A stretch of DNA of 64,000 bases from Streptomyces mashuensis (GCF_014654785.1 NZ_BNBD01000019.1:39620-103619); one strand, 5' to 3'; counted from the first letter of the stretch, positions 26,448-34,451 are shown. The notes: generated by a model not told the origin, from the letters alone. Made by a program: numbers and translations.

Positions 26448-26533
26448 GCCGCCGTCCCCCTCGACGCCCCCGCATCCCCTCTGACCTGCTCCTTCCAGCG
26501 GTCTCCGGTGCCGGCCGGCGCCCGGTGAACCAG

Positions 26534-26539
26534 TAGGCT
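26534..26539 (+). promoter_or_regulatory. -10 box (TAGGCT) of probable leaderless NUDIX gene
   Basis: TAGGCT ends 6 nt before ATG 26546; no Shine-Dalgarno sequence. Confidence 0.5.
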
Positions 26540-26545
26540 CGGCCC

Positions 26546-27025
26546 ATGCCGATCCCCCATTTCCTCCAGGAACTGCGTGCTGCCGTCGGACCCACCCTGC
26601 TGTGGATGCCCGGTGTGAGCGCGATCGTCCTCGACGACGAGGACCGCGTCCTGCTCGGCCGCCGCGCCGACACCGGACAGTGGTCGATCATCGGCGGCAT
26701 CCCCGAGCCGGGCGAGCAGCCCGCCGCCGCCCTGGTCCGGGAGGTCTACGAGGAGACGGCGGTCCGGTGCGTCCCCGAGCGGCTGCTGCTGGTCGAGGCC
26801 CTCAAGCCGGTCACGTACCCCAACGGCCACGTCTGCCAGTACATGGACATCTGCTTCCTGGCCCGCGCGGTGGGCGGCGAGGCGCGCGTCAACGACGACG
26901 AGTCGCTCGAGGTGGGCTGGTTCGCGCCGGACGCGCTGCCGCCGCTGGAGGAGTTCGCGCTGCGGCGGATCAAGCAGGCGCGGCAGGGCGGCCCGGCCTG
27001 GTTCCAGGGCATGGGCGAGCTCTAG
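26546..27025 (+). CDS. NUDIX hydrolase
   Basis: 159 residues. The Nudix box reads GGIPEPGEQPAAALVREVYE followed by ETAV, complete in the metal-binding REUxEE part, with Ala-Val replacing the usual Gly-hydrophobic at the end. A preceding strand (GVSAIVLDDEDRVLLGRRAD) and the W-S-I-I-G-G core are typical of the MutT-like group. These cytoplasmic enzymes hydrolyse nucleoside diphosphate derivatives; substrate unknown. It lies between the PH-type gene and the SOS-controlled AlkB gene, so a role in nucleotide-pool cleaning is possible but not shown. Confidence 0.88.
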   Translation: MPIPHFLQELRAAVGPTLLWMPGVSAIVLDDEDRVLLGRRADTGQWSIIGGIPEPGEQPAAALVREVYEETAVRCVPERLLLVEALKPVTYPNGHVCQYMDICFLARAVGGEARVNDDESLEVGWFAPDALPPLEEFALRRIKQARQGGPAWFQGMGEL

Positions 27026-27032
27026 CCTCGTA

Positions 27033-27048
27033 TCGAACATTCGTTCCT
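27033..27048. promoter_or_regulatory. LexA (SOS) box upstream of the AlkB gene
   Basis: TCGAACATTCGTTCCT matches the actinobacterial SOS consensus TCGAACRNNYGTTCGA except for the last two bases. It covers the expected -35 position of the AlkB promoter (-10 at 27058). Confidence 0.75.
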
Positions 27049-27057
27049 CCGGCGACG

Positions 27058-27063
27058 TACCCT
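27058..27063 (+). promoter_or_regulatory. -10 box (TACCCT) of probable leaderless AlkB gene
   Basis: TACCCT ends 7 nt before ATG 27071, just downstream of the LexA box; no Shine-Dalgarno sequence. Confidence 0.5.
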
Positions 27064-27070
27064 GGCAGGC

Positions 27071-27703
27071 ATGGTGCTCCAGCTCCAGGGTTCGCTGTTC
27101 GACGTCGCGGACGACGTCGCGCTGCGGCGTCCCCTGGCCGAGGCCCGGCGCACACCGCTGACCGAGGGCGCCTGGATCGACCTCCTCCCCGGCTGGCTGG
27201 CCGGCTCGGACCTGCTGTTCGAAGCGCTGGCGCAGACCGTGCCGTGGCGGGCCGAGCAGCGGCACATGTACGACAACGTGGTCGCCGTGCCGCGCCTCCT
27301 CGCCTTCTACGGGCAGGACGACGAACCGCCCCACCCCGTCCTCGCCGCCGCCCGTGACGCGCTGAGCGCCCACTACGCCGAGGAGCTGGGCGAACCGTTC
27401 CGCACCCTGGGCCTGTGCCTCTACCGCGACGGCCGGGACAGCGTGGCCTGGCACGGCGACCGCCTCGGGCGCGGCGCCGCGGAGAACACCATGGTGGCCA
27501 TCCTCTCCATCGGCGCACCGCGCCCCCTGCTGCTGCGCCCGCGCGGCGGCGGTGCCGCCCGCGTCCGGCAGCAGCTGGGCCACGGCGACCTCCTCGTCAT
27601 GGGCGGCACCTGCCAGCGCACGTGGGACCACGCCGTTCCCAAGACGAGCCGGCCCGTCGGGCCGCGGATCAGCATCCAGTTCCGCCCCGCGGGCGTCGGC
27701 TGA
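27071..27703 (+). CDS. alkB: AlkB-type 2-oxoglutarate/Fe(II)-dependent DNA repair dioxygenase
   Basis: 210 residues. Iron ligands are H128 and D130 (WHGDRLG) and H187 (TWDHAVPK); R199 and R205 (RISIQFR) would bind 2-oxoglutarate. RHMYDNVVAVPR and NTMVAILSIGAPRPLLLR are family blocks. AlkB removes methyl groups from 1-methyladenine and 3-methylcytosine by oxidation. A LexA box covers its promoter, so DNA damage likely induces it, unlike the Ada control of E. coli alkB. Its 3' end is 7 bp from the convergent membrane protein gene. Confidence 0.9.
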   Translation: MVLQLQGSLFDVADDVALRRPLAEARRTPLTEGAWIDLLPGWLAGSDLLFEALAQTVPWRAEQRHMYDNVVAVPRLLAFYGQDDEPPHPVLAAARDALSAHYAEELGEPFRTLGLCLYRDGRDSVAWHGDRLGRGAAENTMVAILSIGAPRPLLLRPRGGGAARVRQQLGHGDLLVMGGTCQRTWDHAVPKTSRPVGPRISIQFRPAGVG

Positions 27704-27710
27704 CGGCTCG

Positions 27711-28514
27711 TCAGGCCAGGCCCTGTGCCCGGCCCAGCGCCCCGCGCAGCGTGATGCCGTACCGAGTCCGGAGCCGGTGCAGCTCCCAGTAGGACAGCGC
27801 GGTGACGGACAGCGGGGGACCGGCCAGGAACAGCAGCCGTATCCAGAGGGGCGCGGACACGGGTGCGTCGTCGAGGACCTCGAACACGGTCATCGTCCAC
27901 ACCAGGACCGGCGAGACGAGGGGCGGCAGGACTTCGTGGACGTCGGCCGTGCGGAAGGTGTGGTGCACGCACATCAGCGCGCAGAAGAGGAAGAGGGGGA
28001 TGGCCAGCAGGGTCAGCAACGGCCCGGCGAACATCCGGAGCGCGAACCCGGCCATGCCCGAGGCGCCGACCGCGTCCTCCAGGCCGTGGTGGATGAGGAA
28101 CCACCAGCCGCCGCCCACCGCCGCCAGCGTCACGAACGCGAGCATGGGGTGGAGGAGCCGCGCCACGTACAGGGGCCGGACGGCGGGGCGTGCCGCGAGG
28201 GTGAAGGCGAGCAGGGCCAGGGGCCCGACGAGGCACATGACGCCCGCGCTGTACACGACCTCCACCAGCTTGTCGTTGAGGAACCTGCCCTTCGACTCGC
28301 GCATCGGGTAGGCGAACAGCAACCAGGCGGTGGCCGCGAGACCGATGACGGTCCGGCCCACCTGGGCGGCCGCGATGGCCTCGTCGCCGACCCGGTCCGG
28401 CCGGGACGGGCGGAAGGCGCGGAGCGCCAGGAGGAACGGTGCGGCCAGGCATCCGCCGCAGCCGGGCTCCTCGGTGTTCCCGTCGGCGTTTCCGGCGTTT
28501 CTCTCGTTGCCCAT
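27711..28514 (-). CDS. multi-spanning membrane protein of unknown function
   Basis: 267 residues from ATG 28514. Two cysteines (PGCGGC) lie near the N-terminus. About six membrane helices follow (TVIGLAATAWLLFAYPM, SAGVMCLVGPLALLAFTLAA, LAFVTLAAVGGGWWFLI, LLTLLAIPLFLFCALMC, LVSPVLVWTMTVFEV, LLFLAGPPLSVTALSYW). It may belong to the Yip1/DUF1282-like group by its pattern, but I cannot be sure. No transport signature was found. A GGGGGAACC sequence precedes the start. Confidence 0.65.
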   Translation of the reverse strand: MGNERNAGNADGNTEEPGCGGCLAAPFLLALRAFRPSRPDRVGDEAIAAAQVGRTVIGLAATAWLLFAYPMRESKGRFLNDKLVEVVYSAGVMCLVGPLALLAFTLAARPAVRPLYVARLLHPMLAFVTLAAVGGGWWFLIHHGLEDAVGASGMAGFALRMFAGPLLTLLAIPLFLFCALMCVHHTFRTADVHEVLPPLVSPVLVWTMTVFEVLDDAPVSAPLWIRLLFLAGPPLSVTALSYWELHRLRTRYGITLRGALGRAQGLA

Positions 28515-28668
28515 CGCTGTTCCGGTTCCCCCGTGCTGCACGACTCCAGGCGCCCGCCCGCGGGCGCGAACACCGCGGCTGACCTGCGCGGCGACAAGAG
28601 CTTGGAGCATACACGCGGAGGCCGGTGCCGCCGGGCGGCGGACGGGGGCAGCCGCCCGGCGGCAGGGT

Positions 28669-29529
28669 TCAGGCCCTCGCCGGGGCCGGGGTGTGGTGGC
28701 GGCTGATGTTCTTCTCCAGCAGCGCCAGGCACTCCGCGACACCGACGCCCGCCCCGTCGCCGGTCGCGGGCAGCCGCCCGTCGTTCCGGCGGAGCGCGCG
28801 CAGCGCCTCGTCCATCGCGGCCTGCGCCGCGAACAGGCACGGCGTGCTGTAGATGGCCACGTCGACGCCCAGCTCCGTCAGTTCCGGCAGGCTGAGCCGG
28901 GGCGACTTGCCGCCCGCGATCTGGTTGAACAGCAGGGGTTTGTCGCCGATGACCTCCCGCACCATGCGGATGCGGTCGACGTCGCGCACGCCGTCGACGA
29001 GCACGACATCGGCCTCGGTGGCCGCCAACGCCTTGGCGCGGCGCAGGATTTCGTCCTCGTCCGTGGCGTCCGTCCGTGCCACGACCACGAGGTCGCGGCG
29101 GGCGGAGAGCACCAGGTCGAGCTTCTCCAGGTACTCCTCCAGCGGCAGGATCTGCTTGCCGTCGACGTGCCCGCAACGCCGGGGCCGCTTCTGGTCCTCC
29201 AGGATGACGCCGGAGGCGCCGATGGCCTCCAGGTGCTGGACGGTGTGGCAGGCGGTCTCGGGGTCGACGTAGCCGTCGTCGATGTCGACGAGCAGGTGCT
29301 GGCGCGGGAACGCCAGCCGCAGCCGCTGGACGAACGCGACGATGTCCGGCCAGGCGATGAACCCGATGTCGGGCAGGCCGTAGTGGGAGGCGGCGAAGCC
29401 GAAGCCGGAGACGAACATGCCGTCGTAGTGCTGCGCCGCCACGGAGGCGGAGAACATGTCGAAGACGCCGATGAGGGGGGTGGTGCCGGTGGCCGCAATG
29501 GCCGTGCGTAGCCGGTCGGGATGGTTCAC
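28669..29529 (-). CDS. isocitrate lyase / PEP mutase family protein
   Basis: 286 residues from GTG 29529 with GGAGGG upstream. The barrel shows HLLVDIDDGYVDPETACHTV (metal-binding acidic pair), GASGVILEDQKRPRRCGHVDG, where the K(K/R)CGH motif carries the catalytic Cys, and LVVVARTDA. These enzymes break or form C-C or P-C bonds (2-methylisocitrate lyase, oxaloacetate hydrolase, PEP mutase). No phosphonate or methylcitrate genes are adjacent, so the reaction is not fixed. Its 5' side holds two strong inverted repeats. Confidence 0.87.
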   Translation of the reverse strand: MNHPDRLRTAIAATGTTPLIGVFDMFSASVAAQHYDGMFVSGFGFAASHYGLPDIGFIAWPDIVAFVQRLRLAFPRQHLLVDIDDGYVDPETACHTVQHLEAIGASGVILEDQKRPRRCGHVDGKQILPLEEYLEKLDLVLSARRDLVVVARTDATDEDEILRRAKALAATEADVVLVDGVRDVDRIRMVREVIGDKPLLFNQIAGGKSPRLSLPELTELGVDVAIYSTPCLFAAQAAMDEALRALRRNDGRLPATGDGAGVGVAECLALLEKNISRHHTPAPARA

Positions 29530-29565
29530 GGTACCCTCCGGGTTGGGTTGCGCCGACGCGTGGTG

Positions 29566-29596
29566 GTGATCGCTGCCCGCTACAGCTCGCGATCAC
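29566..29596. promoter_or_regulatory. inverted repeat GTGATCGC/GCGATCAC in the upstream region of the PEP-mutase-like gene
   Basis: Perfect 8-bp arms (29566-29573, 29589-29596) with a 15-nt spacer, 37 bp upstream of the start codon. It could be an operator or an mRNA hairpin. Confidence 0.4.
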
Positions 29597-29625
29597 TCGC
29601 CGGCGTCACGGACCGATGGAAGGAA

Positions 29626-29677
29626 AGTCCCCGGGCTGAGCTGTCGTCCCGTCAGGTACGGCGCGAACCCGGGGACT
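29626..29677. promoter_or_regulatory. long-loop inverted repeat AGTCCCCGGG/CCCGGGGACT
   Basis: Perfect 10-bp arms (29626-29635, 29668-29677) enclose 32 nt, and pairing can extend outward through GGAA/TTCC with one bulged A. It precedes the PEP-mutase-like gene on the minus strand. Confidence 0.4.
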
Positions 29678-30002
29678 TCCTGTTGTGCGATGTGCCATGT
29701 GCGAGGTGCGCAGCGTGCGTGGTGTCGGCCGACTGCCCCCGGACGTTAGTCAAGACTTGGTCATGAAGCAATGATGCGAAGGTAAAGCGGGCGTGGTTGC
29801 GCCTGTTTTGCGCCGTCGCGGCCGACAAGCGGCCCGCCACGGCCCGCCGCCCCGTGGCCGTCCATGCGTCCCCCGGAGGCCCGTTCGCCAGTACGGCCGT
29901 TCCAGAATTCGAAGGCAATACCGGCGGGGAATTCAATGCGTGAAGAGATCCGGGGTGGCCCCGCGGCCGTCTCCAACCCTGTTGGGAAAGAGATCGCTTT
30001 GC

Positions 30003-30008
30003 TAAAGT
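30003..30008 (+). promoter_or_regulatory. -10 box of the MFS leader transcript
   Basis: TAAAGT ends 5 nt before GTG 30014 (first short upstream ORF). CTGTTG, 18 bp upstream, is a poor -35. Confidence 0.4.
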
Positions 30009-30013
30009 GTCCT

Positions 30014-30073
30014 GTGCTCATTCTTCCTAGAGCCAGCCCGGGGGTCATACGGATGTGCTTCAAAAGCATATGA
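30014..30073 (+). CDS. possible upstream ORF 1 (19-aa leader peptide)
   Basis: GTG 30014 to TGA 30073, encoding VLILPRASPGVIRMCFKSI. The -10 box ends 5 nt upstream, so it could be translated from a leaderless transcript. Its stop codon overlaps the ATG of the second short ORF (ATGA). Such short peptides often control resistance or efflux genes by ribosome stalling. It is short and could be chance. Confidence 0.3.
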   Translation: MLILPRASPGVIRMCFKSI

Positions 30074-30159
30074 TCGAACGCCCGCTCAAAGTCAGCGAGT
30101 GCGGCCGTTCCTGTGAACGGATAAGCGAGTCGACGATCTGGACGCCGGGGATGTCCTGA
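30070..30159 (+). CDS. possible upstream ORF 2 (29-aa leader peptide)
   Basis: ATG 30070 to TGA 30159, peptide starting MIERPLKVSECGRSCERISE. It overlaps the first short ORF by 4 nt (ATGA) and spans the alternative hairpins at 30076-30120, so its translation would affect their folding. No family is recognised. Confidence 0.25.
   Translation: MIERPLKVSECGRSCERISESTIWTPGMS
30076..30120 (+). promoter_or_regulatory. mutually exclusive hairpins in the leader
   Basis: CCGTTC (30105-30110) pairs perfectly with GAACGG (30115-30120) over a 4-nt loop, or its CGTTC can pair with the earlier GAACG (30076-30080), helped by CTC/GAG inside. The two folds exclude each other. Confidence 0.35.
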
Positions 30160-30172
30160 CCTACGACCAGGC

Positions 30173-30213
30173 CCCTGATCAGGCCATTGATCAGGGAGAT
30201 GCCACGGTCTCCC
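30173..30213 (+). promoter_or_regulatory. second pair of competing hairpins
   Basis: CCCTGATCA (30173-30181) and TGATCAGGG (30188-30196) form a perfect 9-bp stem with a 6-nt loop. GGGAGA (30194-30199) and TCTCCC (30208-30213) form another, sharing GGG 30194-30196, so only one can form at a time. Confidence 0.4.
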
Positions 30214-30320
30214 ACGGCACCGTCCCAGCCGCTTGGCGCACCGTCAAACCCCCCCGGTCGTAAGGCGCGCCCTCAGTGCAGGGGCGTTCATGCCTTCCCG
30301 GGCTGGATCCAGGAACGCGC

Positions 30321-31820
30321 ATGAGAAACATTCGGGCGTCCCGCGAGTTCTCTCTCGCATTGCGATTGCTATTGCTCAACCAGTTTGGCATCGACATTGG
30401 CTTCTATCTCCTGATGCCGTTTCTCGCGGCGTATTTGGAGCAGGGCCTGGGAATGTCGGCCGCACTGGTCGGCCTGGTCCTGGGGGCACGCAACCTCAGC
30501 CAGCAGGGCCTCTTCATCCTCGGCGGCTCCGCCGCCGACCGGCTCGGGCCACGCGTGGTGATCATCACCGGCTGCGCCCTGCGCACCACCGGTTTCGCCC
30601 TCTTCGCCTTCGGCAACTCGCTGCCGCTGCTGCTGGGCGCCTCGGTGCTCACCGGCGTCGCCGCGGCCCTCTTCTATCCCGCCGTGCGCACCTACGTCGC
30701 ACTGGAGTCGGGCGACCGCAAGTCCGAGGCGTTCGCGCTCCTCAACGTGTACGCCACCACGGGCTCCCTGATGGGGCTGCTGCTCGGCAGCGTCCTCTTC
30801 CTGGCGGACTTCCGCATCTGGGCAATCGTCGTGGCGTCCGTCTTCGGCGTCCTGACCGTGGCCCAGGCCATGACCCTGCCCCCGCACCCGGTGGCGCCGC
30901 GCCGCACCTCCGGCTCGGTGCTGGGCGACTGGCGCGAGGCGTTCGGCAACCGCCGGTTCCTCCTGTTCTGCCTGGCGACCACCGGCATGTTCACCATGGA
31001 GAACCAGCTCTACCTGCTGCTGCCCGACGGCGCGTTCGACGCCTCCGGCTGGAAGGGCTCGGCCGGCGTGCTGCTGGCCGCCGGCGCGGTCGCCAACGTC
31101 CTCTTCCAGCTGCGCATCACCCGCGCCCTGGCCCGCAACGGCGGCGGCACCCGGTGGGTGAGCCCGGGCATCGTCGTCATGGGCCTGAGCTTCCTGCTCC
31201 CCCTCTTCGTCTGCCTCGGCGACCCACCGGCGAGCAGACGCGAGGCCGTGGCGCACATGGTGGTGATGGTGGCCGGTTCCGTGATGCTCTTCTTCGGCAT
31301 CATGGTGGCCCACCCGACGGTGCTGGAAATGGTGCCCACCTTCGGGCGCGACACCCTCACCGGCACCTACTTCGGCCTCTTCTACGTCTTCTCCGGCCTG
31401 GCCGCCACGGCCGGCAACGCCGTCGTCGGCCGCACCATGGACCTCGGCGAGAAGGCCGGCCTGGGCTGGCTGCCCTGGGTGTGCTGCCTGACGTTCGGCC
31501 TGTTCTCCGCGGGGGCCGTCGCCCTCCTGGGCCGTACGGGGATGCTGCCGGCGATGCCGGTGCCGGCCCCCGCCGCCGCACCGGTGCCCGAGCGCCGCGC
31601 GGCCCCGGGATCGTCGCTGGTCAGGCGCGCCGGCTCCCGCGTGGTGCGGGTGGCCCCCATGGGCTCGAAGGCCATGAGGACCGCCGGAAAGGTGCCGGAG
31701 AACAGCACCGCGGCCCTGGAGTCCGGCCCGGCGGCCGGCGACGGGCGGCCGCCGGGCACGGCCCACCTGCCCGGCCCGTTCCGCGCCGGCGACGACACGG
31801 CGGAACAACCGCCCCGGTAG
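30321..31820 (+). CDS. MFS transporter with long hydrophilic C-terminal tail
   Basis: 499 residues from ATG 30321 with AGGA six nt upstream. About 12 membrane helices lie in residues 10-405, and the loop between helices 2 and 3 (GGSAADRLGPRVVIITG) is the MFS signature G-x-x-x-D-R-x-G. It looks like a drug exporter of the MdtH-like branch. The last 85 or so residues are Pro/Ala/Arg-rich and soluble, which is unusual. The first 30 codons are noticeably less GC-rich than the rest. The long structured leader upstream suggests inducible expression. Confidence 0.85.
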   Translation: MRNIRASREFSLALRLLLLNQFGIDIGFYLLMPFLAAYLEQGLGMSAALVGLVLGARNLSQQGLFILGGSAADRLGPRVVIITGCALRTTGFALFAFGNSLPLLLGASVLTGVAAALFYPAVRTYVALESGDRKSEAFALLNVYATTGSLMGLLLGSVLFLADFRIWAIVVASVFGVLTVAQAMTLPPHPVAPRRTSGSVLGDWREAFGNRRFLLFCLATTGMFTMENQLYLLLPDGAFDASGWKGSAGVLLAAGAVANVLFQLRITRALARNGGGTRWVSPGIVVMGLSFLLPLFVCLGDPPASRREAVAHMVVMVAGSVMLFFGIMVAHPTVLEMVPTFGRDTLTGTYFGLFYVFSGLAATAGNAVVGRTMDLGEKAGLGWLPWVCCLTFGLFSAGAVALLGRTGMLPAMPVPAPAAAPVPERRAAPGSSLVRRAGSRVVRVAPMGSKAMRTAGKVPENSTAALESGPAAGDGRPPGTAHLPGPFRAGDDTAEQPPR

Positions 31821-31972
31821 GAGGCGACCGGCAGGAGACGGCCGGCCGGCAGGACGTTTGCGCCGCCGGGCCCCACGGGGCCCGGCGGCGCACCCGTATG
31901 CCCGTCGTTCCCCACCCCTCCGCCCGGCGCGTACGCCTTGCGCGGGCGGACGGGCCGCCGCACAGTCGAGTC

Positions 31973-33370
31973 ATGCCCATCGCAACGGTGAACCCCGCGA
32001 CCGGTGAGACGCTGAAGACCTTCGACGCACTGGGCCCCGAGGAGACCGAGCGGCGCCTGGCCGCCGCCGCGGCGGCCTTCCGTACCTACCGCACCACCCC
32101 CTTCGCCGAACGGGCCCGCCTGATGGAGCGGGCCGCCGCGCTCCTGGACGAGGACCGGGACGACGTCGCCCGCACCGTCACCACCGAGATGGGCAAGCCG
32201 CTGGCCGCCGCCCGCGCGGAGGCCGCCAAGTGCGCCAAGGCCATGCGCTGGTACGCCGCCCGCGCCGAGGACCTGCTCGCCGACGAACGGCCCCCCGAGG
32301 ACGAGGTCCGCGACGCGGGCGCGGCCCACGCCCGCGTCCACTACCGCCCCCTCGGCGTGATCCTCGCCGTGATGCCGTGGAACTTCCCGCTGTGGCAGGT
32401 CGTGCGGTTCGCCGCGCCCGCCCTCATGGCCGGCAACGTGGGCCTGCTCAAGCACGCCTCGAACGTGCCCCAGACCGCCCTGTACCTGGAGGACCTGTTC
32501 CGCCGGGCGGGCTTCCCCGAGGGCTGCTTCCAGACGCTGCTCGTCGGCTCGGGCGACGTCGAGACGATCCTGCGCGACCCCCGCGTGGCCGCGGCCACGC
32601 TCACCGGGAGCGAGGGCGCGGGCCGGGCGGTCGCCGCCGTCGCCGGCGACGAGGTCAAGAAGACGGTGCTGGAGCTGGGCGGCAGCGACCCGTACGTCGT
32701 GATGCCCTCCGCCGACCTCGACCGGGCCGTGGCCACGGCCGTCACCGCCCGCGTACAGAACAACGGCCAGTCCTGCATCGCCGCCAAGCGCTTCATCGTC
32801 CACACCGACGTCTACGACGCCTTCACCGAACGCTTCACGGAACGGATGGCCGCCCTGACCGTGGGCGACCCCATGGCCGAGGGCACCGACGTGGGCCCGC
32901 TGGCCACCGAACGCGGCCGCGCCGACCTGGAGGAGCTCGTCGACGATGCCGTACGCCGGGGCGCCACCGCCCTGTGCGGCGGACGGCGCCCCGGAGCACC
33001 GCCGGAGCTGACCCGCGGCTGGTACTACGAACCGACCGTGCTCACCGGCATCACTCCGGCCATGCGCATCCACCGCGAGGAGGCGTTCGGCCCGGTGGCC
33101 GCCCTCTACCGCGCCGACGGCCTCGACGAGGCCCTCGACCTGGCCAACGACTCACCCTTCGGCCTGAGTTCCAATGTCTGGACCCGCGACGAGGACGAAC
33201 AGCGGCGCTTCGTCCGGGACCTGGAGGCCGGCGGCGTCTACTTCAACGGCATGACGGCCTCCCACCCCGCCCTGCCGTTCGGCGGCGTCAAACGGTCCGG
33301 CTACGGGCGCGAACTGTCGGGCCACGGCATCCGCGAGTTCTGCAACGTGACCACGGTCTGGCACGGCTGA
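31973..33370 (+). CDS. aldehyde dehydrogenase, succinate-semialdehyde dehydrogenase type
   Basis: 465 residues from ATG 31973. NAD(P)-site and catalytic motifs are complete: MPWNFPLWQVVRFAAPALMA, TGSEGAGRAVAA, the general base Glu in LELGGSDPYVV, and the nucleophile Cys in NNGQSCIAAKRF. EEAFGPVAALY closes the active site. The overall look is that of GabD1-type succinate-semialdehyde dehydrogenases. No ribosome binding site is obvious; CACAGT 6 nt upstream could be a weak leaderless -10. Its end is 14 bp from the convergent dhaK. Confidence 0.88.
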   Translation: MPIATVNPATGETLKTFDALGPEETERRLAAAAAAFRTYRTTPFAERARLMERAAALLDEDRDDVARTVTTEMGKPLAAARAEAAKCAKAMRWYAARAEDLLADERPPEDEVRDAGAAHARVHYRPLGVILAVMPWNFPLWQVVRFAAPALMAGNVGLLKHASNVPQTALYLEDLFRRAGFPEGCFQTLLVGSGDVETILRDPRVAAATLTGSEGAGRAVAAVAGDEVKKTVLELGGSDPYVVMPSADLDRAVATAVTARVQNNGQSCIAAKRFIVHTDVYDAFTERFTERMAALTVGDPMAEGTDVGPLATERGRADLEELVDDAVRRGATALCGGRRPGAPPELTRGWYYEPTVLTGITPAMRIHREEAFGPVAALYRADGLDEALDLANDSPFGLSSNVWTRDEDEQRRFVRDLEAGGVYFNGMTASHPALPFGGVKRSGYGRELSGHGIREFCNVTTVWHG

Positions 33371-33384
33371 CCGGCCGGCGGCGG

Positions 33385-34377
33385 TCAGCAGCCCCAGCGC
33401 AGGGCGGGCGTGCACACCGGCGCGTCCCACAGCCGCAGCAGCTCGTCGTCCACCCGGCACAGCGTCACCGAGGCGCCCGCCATGTCCAGCGACGTCACAT
33501 AGTTGCCCACCAGCGTCCGCGCGACCGGCACGCCGCGCTCCCGCAGCACCCGGTGCACCTCGCCGGCGAACCCGTACAGCTCCAGCAGCGGCGTACCGCC
33601 CGCGCCGTTGACGAGCACGAGCACCGGCCCGCCGGCGCCCAGCTCCTCCAGCACCGCCTCCACCGCCACGTCCGCGATCTCCCCGGACGTCATCATCGCC
33701 CGCCGCTCCCGGCCGGGCTCGCCGTGGATGCCCACGCCCAGTTCCAGCTCGCCGGCCGGCAGGTCGAAGGTGGGGCTGCCCTTGGCCGGGGTGGTGCAGG
33801 CGGCCAGCGCCACGCCGAAGCTGCGCGACGCCTCGTTGACGCGGCGCGCGACGGCCTCCACGCGCTCCAGCGGCGCGCCCGCCTCGGCCGCCGCACCGGC
33901 GATCTTCTCCACGAACAGCGTGGCCCCGGTACCGCGCCGCCCGGCGGTGTACAGACTGTCGGTCACGGCCACGTCGTCGTTCACGAGCACCCGGGCCACC
34001 TGCACGCCCTCGTCCTCGGCCAGCTCGGCGGCCATGTTGAAGTTGAGCACGTCGCCGGTGTAGTTCTTCACGACGAACAGCACGCCCCGCCCGCTGTCCA
34101 CGGCCACGGCGGCCCGCACCATCTGGTCCGGCACGGGCGACGTGAACACCTCCCCGGGACAGGCGGCGTCCAGCATCCCCGCCCCCACGAACCCGGCGTG
34201 CAACGGCTCGTGCCCCGACCCCCCACCCGACACCAGCCCCACCTTCCCGGCCACGGGGGCGTCCCGCCGTACGACGACACGCCGCTCGACGTCGACGTTC
34301 AGCCCGGGATGCGCGGCGGCCATGCCACGGAGGGCATCGGCGACGACGGTCTCGGGGACGTTGATGAGCATTTTCAT
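33385..34377 (-). CDS. dhaK: dihydroxyacetone kinase subunit DhaK (orphan)
   Basis: 330 residues from ATG 34377 with GAGGAG upstream. DhaK binds dihydroxyacetone covalently through the His in VSGGGSGHEPLHAGFVG; VKNYTGDVLNFNMAAE and LVNDDVAVTDS are further family blocks. DhaK normally works with the ADP-binding DhaL and, in PTS-linked systems, DhaM, encoded next to it. Neither is here: one neighbour is an aldehyde dehydrogenase on the other strand, the other an MFS gene. It may use a distant dhaL or act differently. Confidence 0.92.
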   Translation of the reverse strand: MKMLINVPETVVADALRGMAAAHPGLNVDVERRVVVRRDAPVAGKVGLVSGGGSGHEPLHAGFVGAGMLDAACPGEVFTSPVPDQMVRAAVAVDSGRGVLFVVKNYTGDVLNFNMAAELAEDEGVQVARVLVNDDVAVTDSLYTAGRRGTGATLFVEKIAGAAAEAGAPLERVEAVARRVNEASRSFGVALAACTTPAKGSPTFDLPAGELELGVGIHGEPGRERRAMMTSGEIADVAVEAVLEELGAGGPVLVLVNGAGGTPLLELYGFAGEVHRVLRERGVPVARTLVGNYVTSLDMAGASVTLCRVDDELLRLWDAPVCTPALRWGC

Positions 34378-34451
34378 GCGGGGCTCCTCGGGCGATCGGG
34401 GCGATCACAGGATCACTCAGGATGACATGCCGGGCAACGCACGACGAGGAT

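Larger units (their letters stand above)
29530..30320. other. 791-bp region without a conventional protein gene; leader of the MFS exporter at its right end
   Basis: Longer open frames here have no family likeness and uneven composition, so I do not call them. The left part holds two inverted repeats (29566-29596, 29626-29677). The middle is less GC-rich than its surroundings, with two GAATTC sites near 29904-29936. The right part (from about 30003) looks like a transcript leader with two short ORFs and several hairpins running to the MFS start at 30321. Confidence 0.5.

Noticed and set aside
29652..29936. 94-codon minus-strand frame and 81-codon plus-strand frame in the gene-free region
   Set aside because: No family likeness, no good ribosome binding site, composition unlike neighbouring genes, and each conflicts with the inverted repeats there.
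29530..30320. Possible remnant of an insertion sequence in the less GC-rich stretch
   Set aside because: No transposase fragment, terminal inverted repeats with target duplication, or integrase was found.
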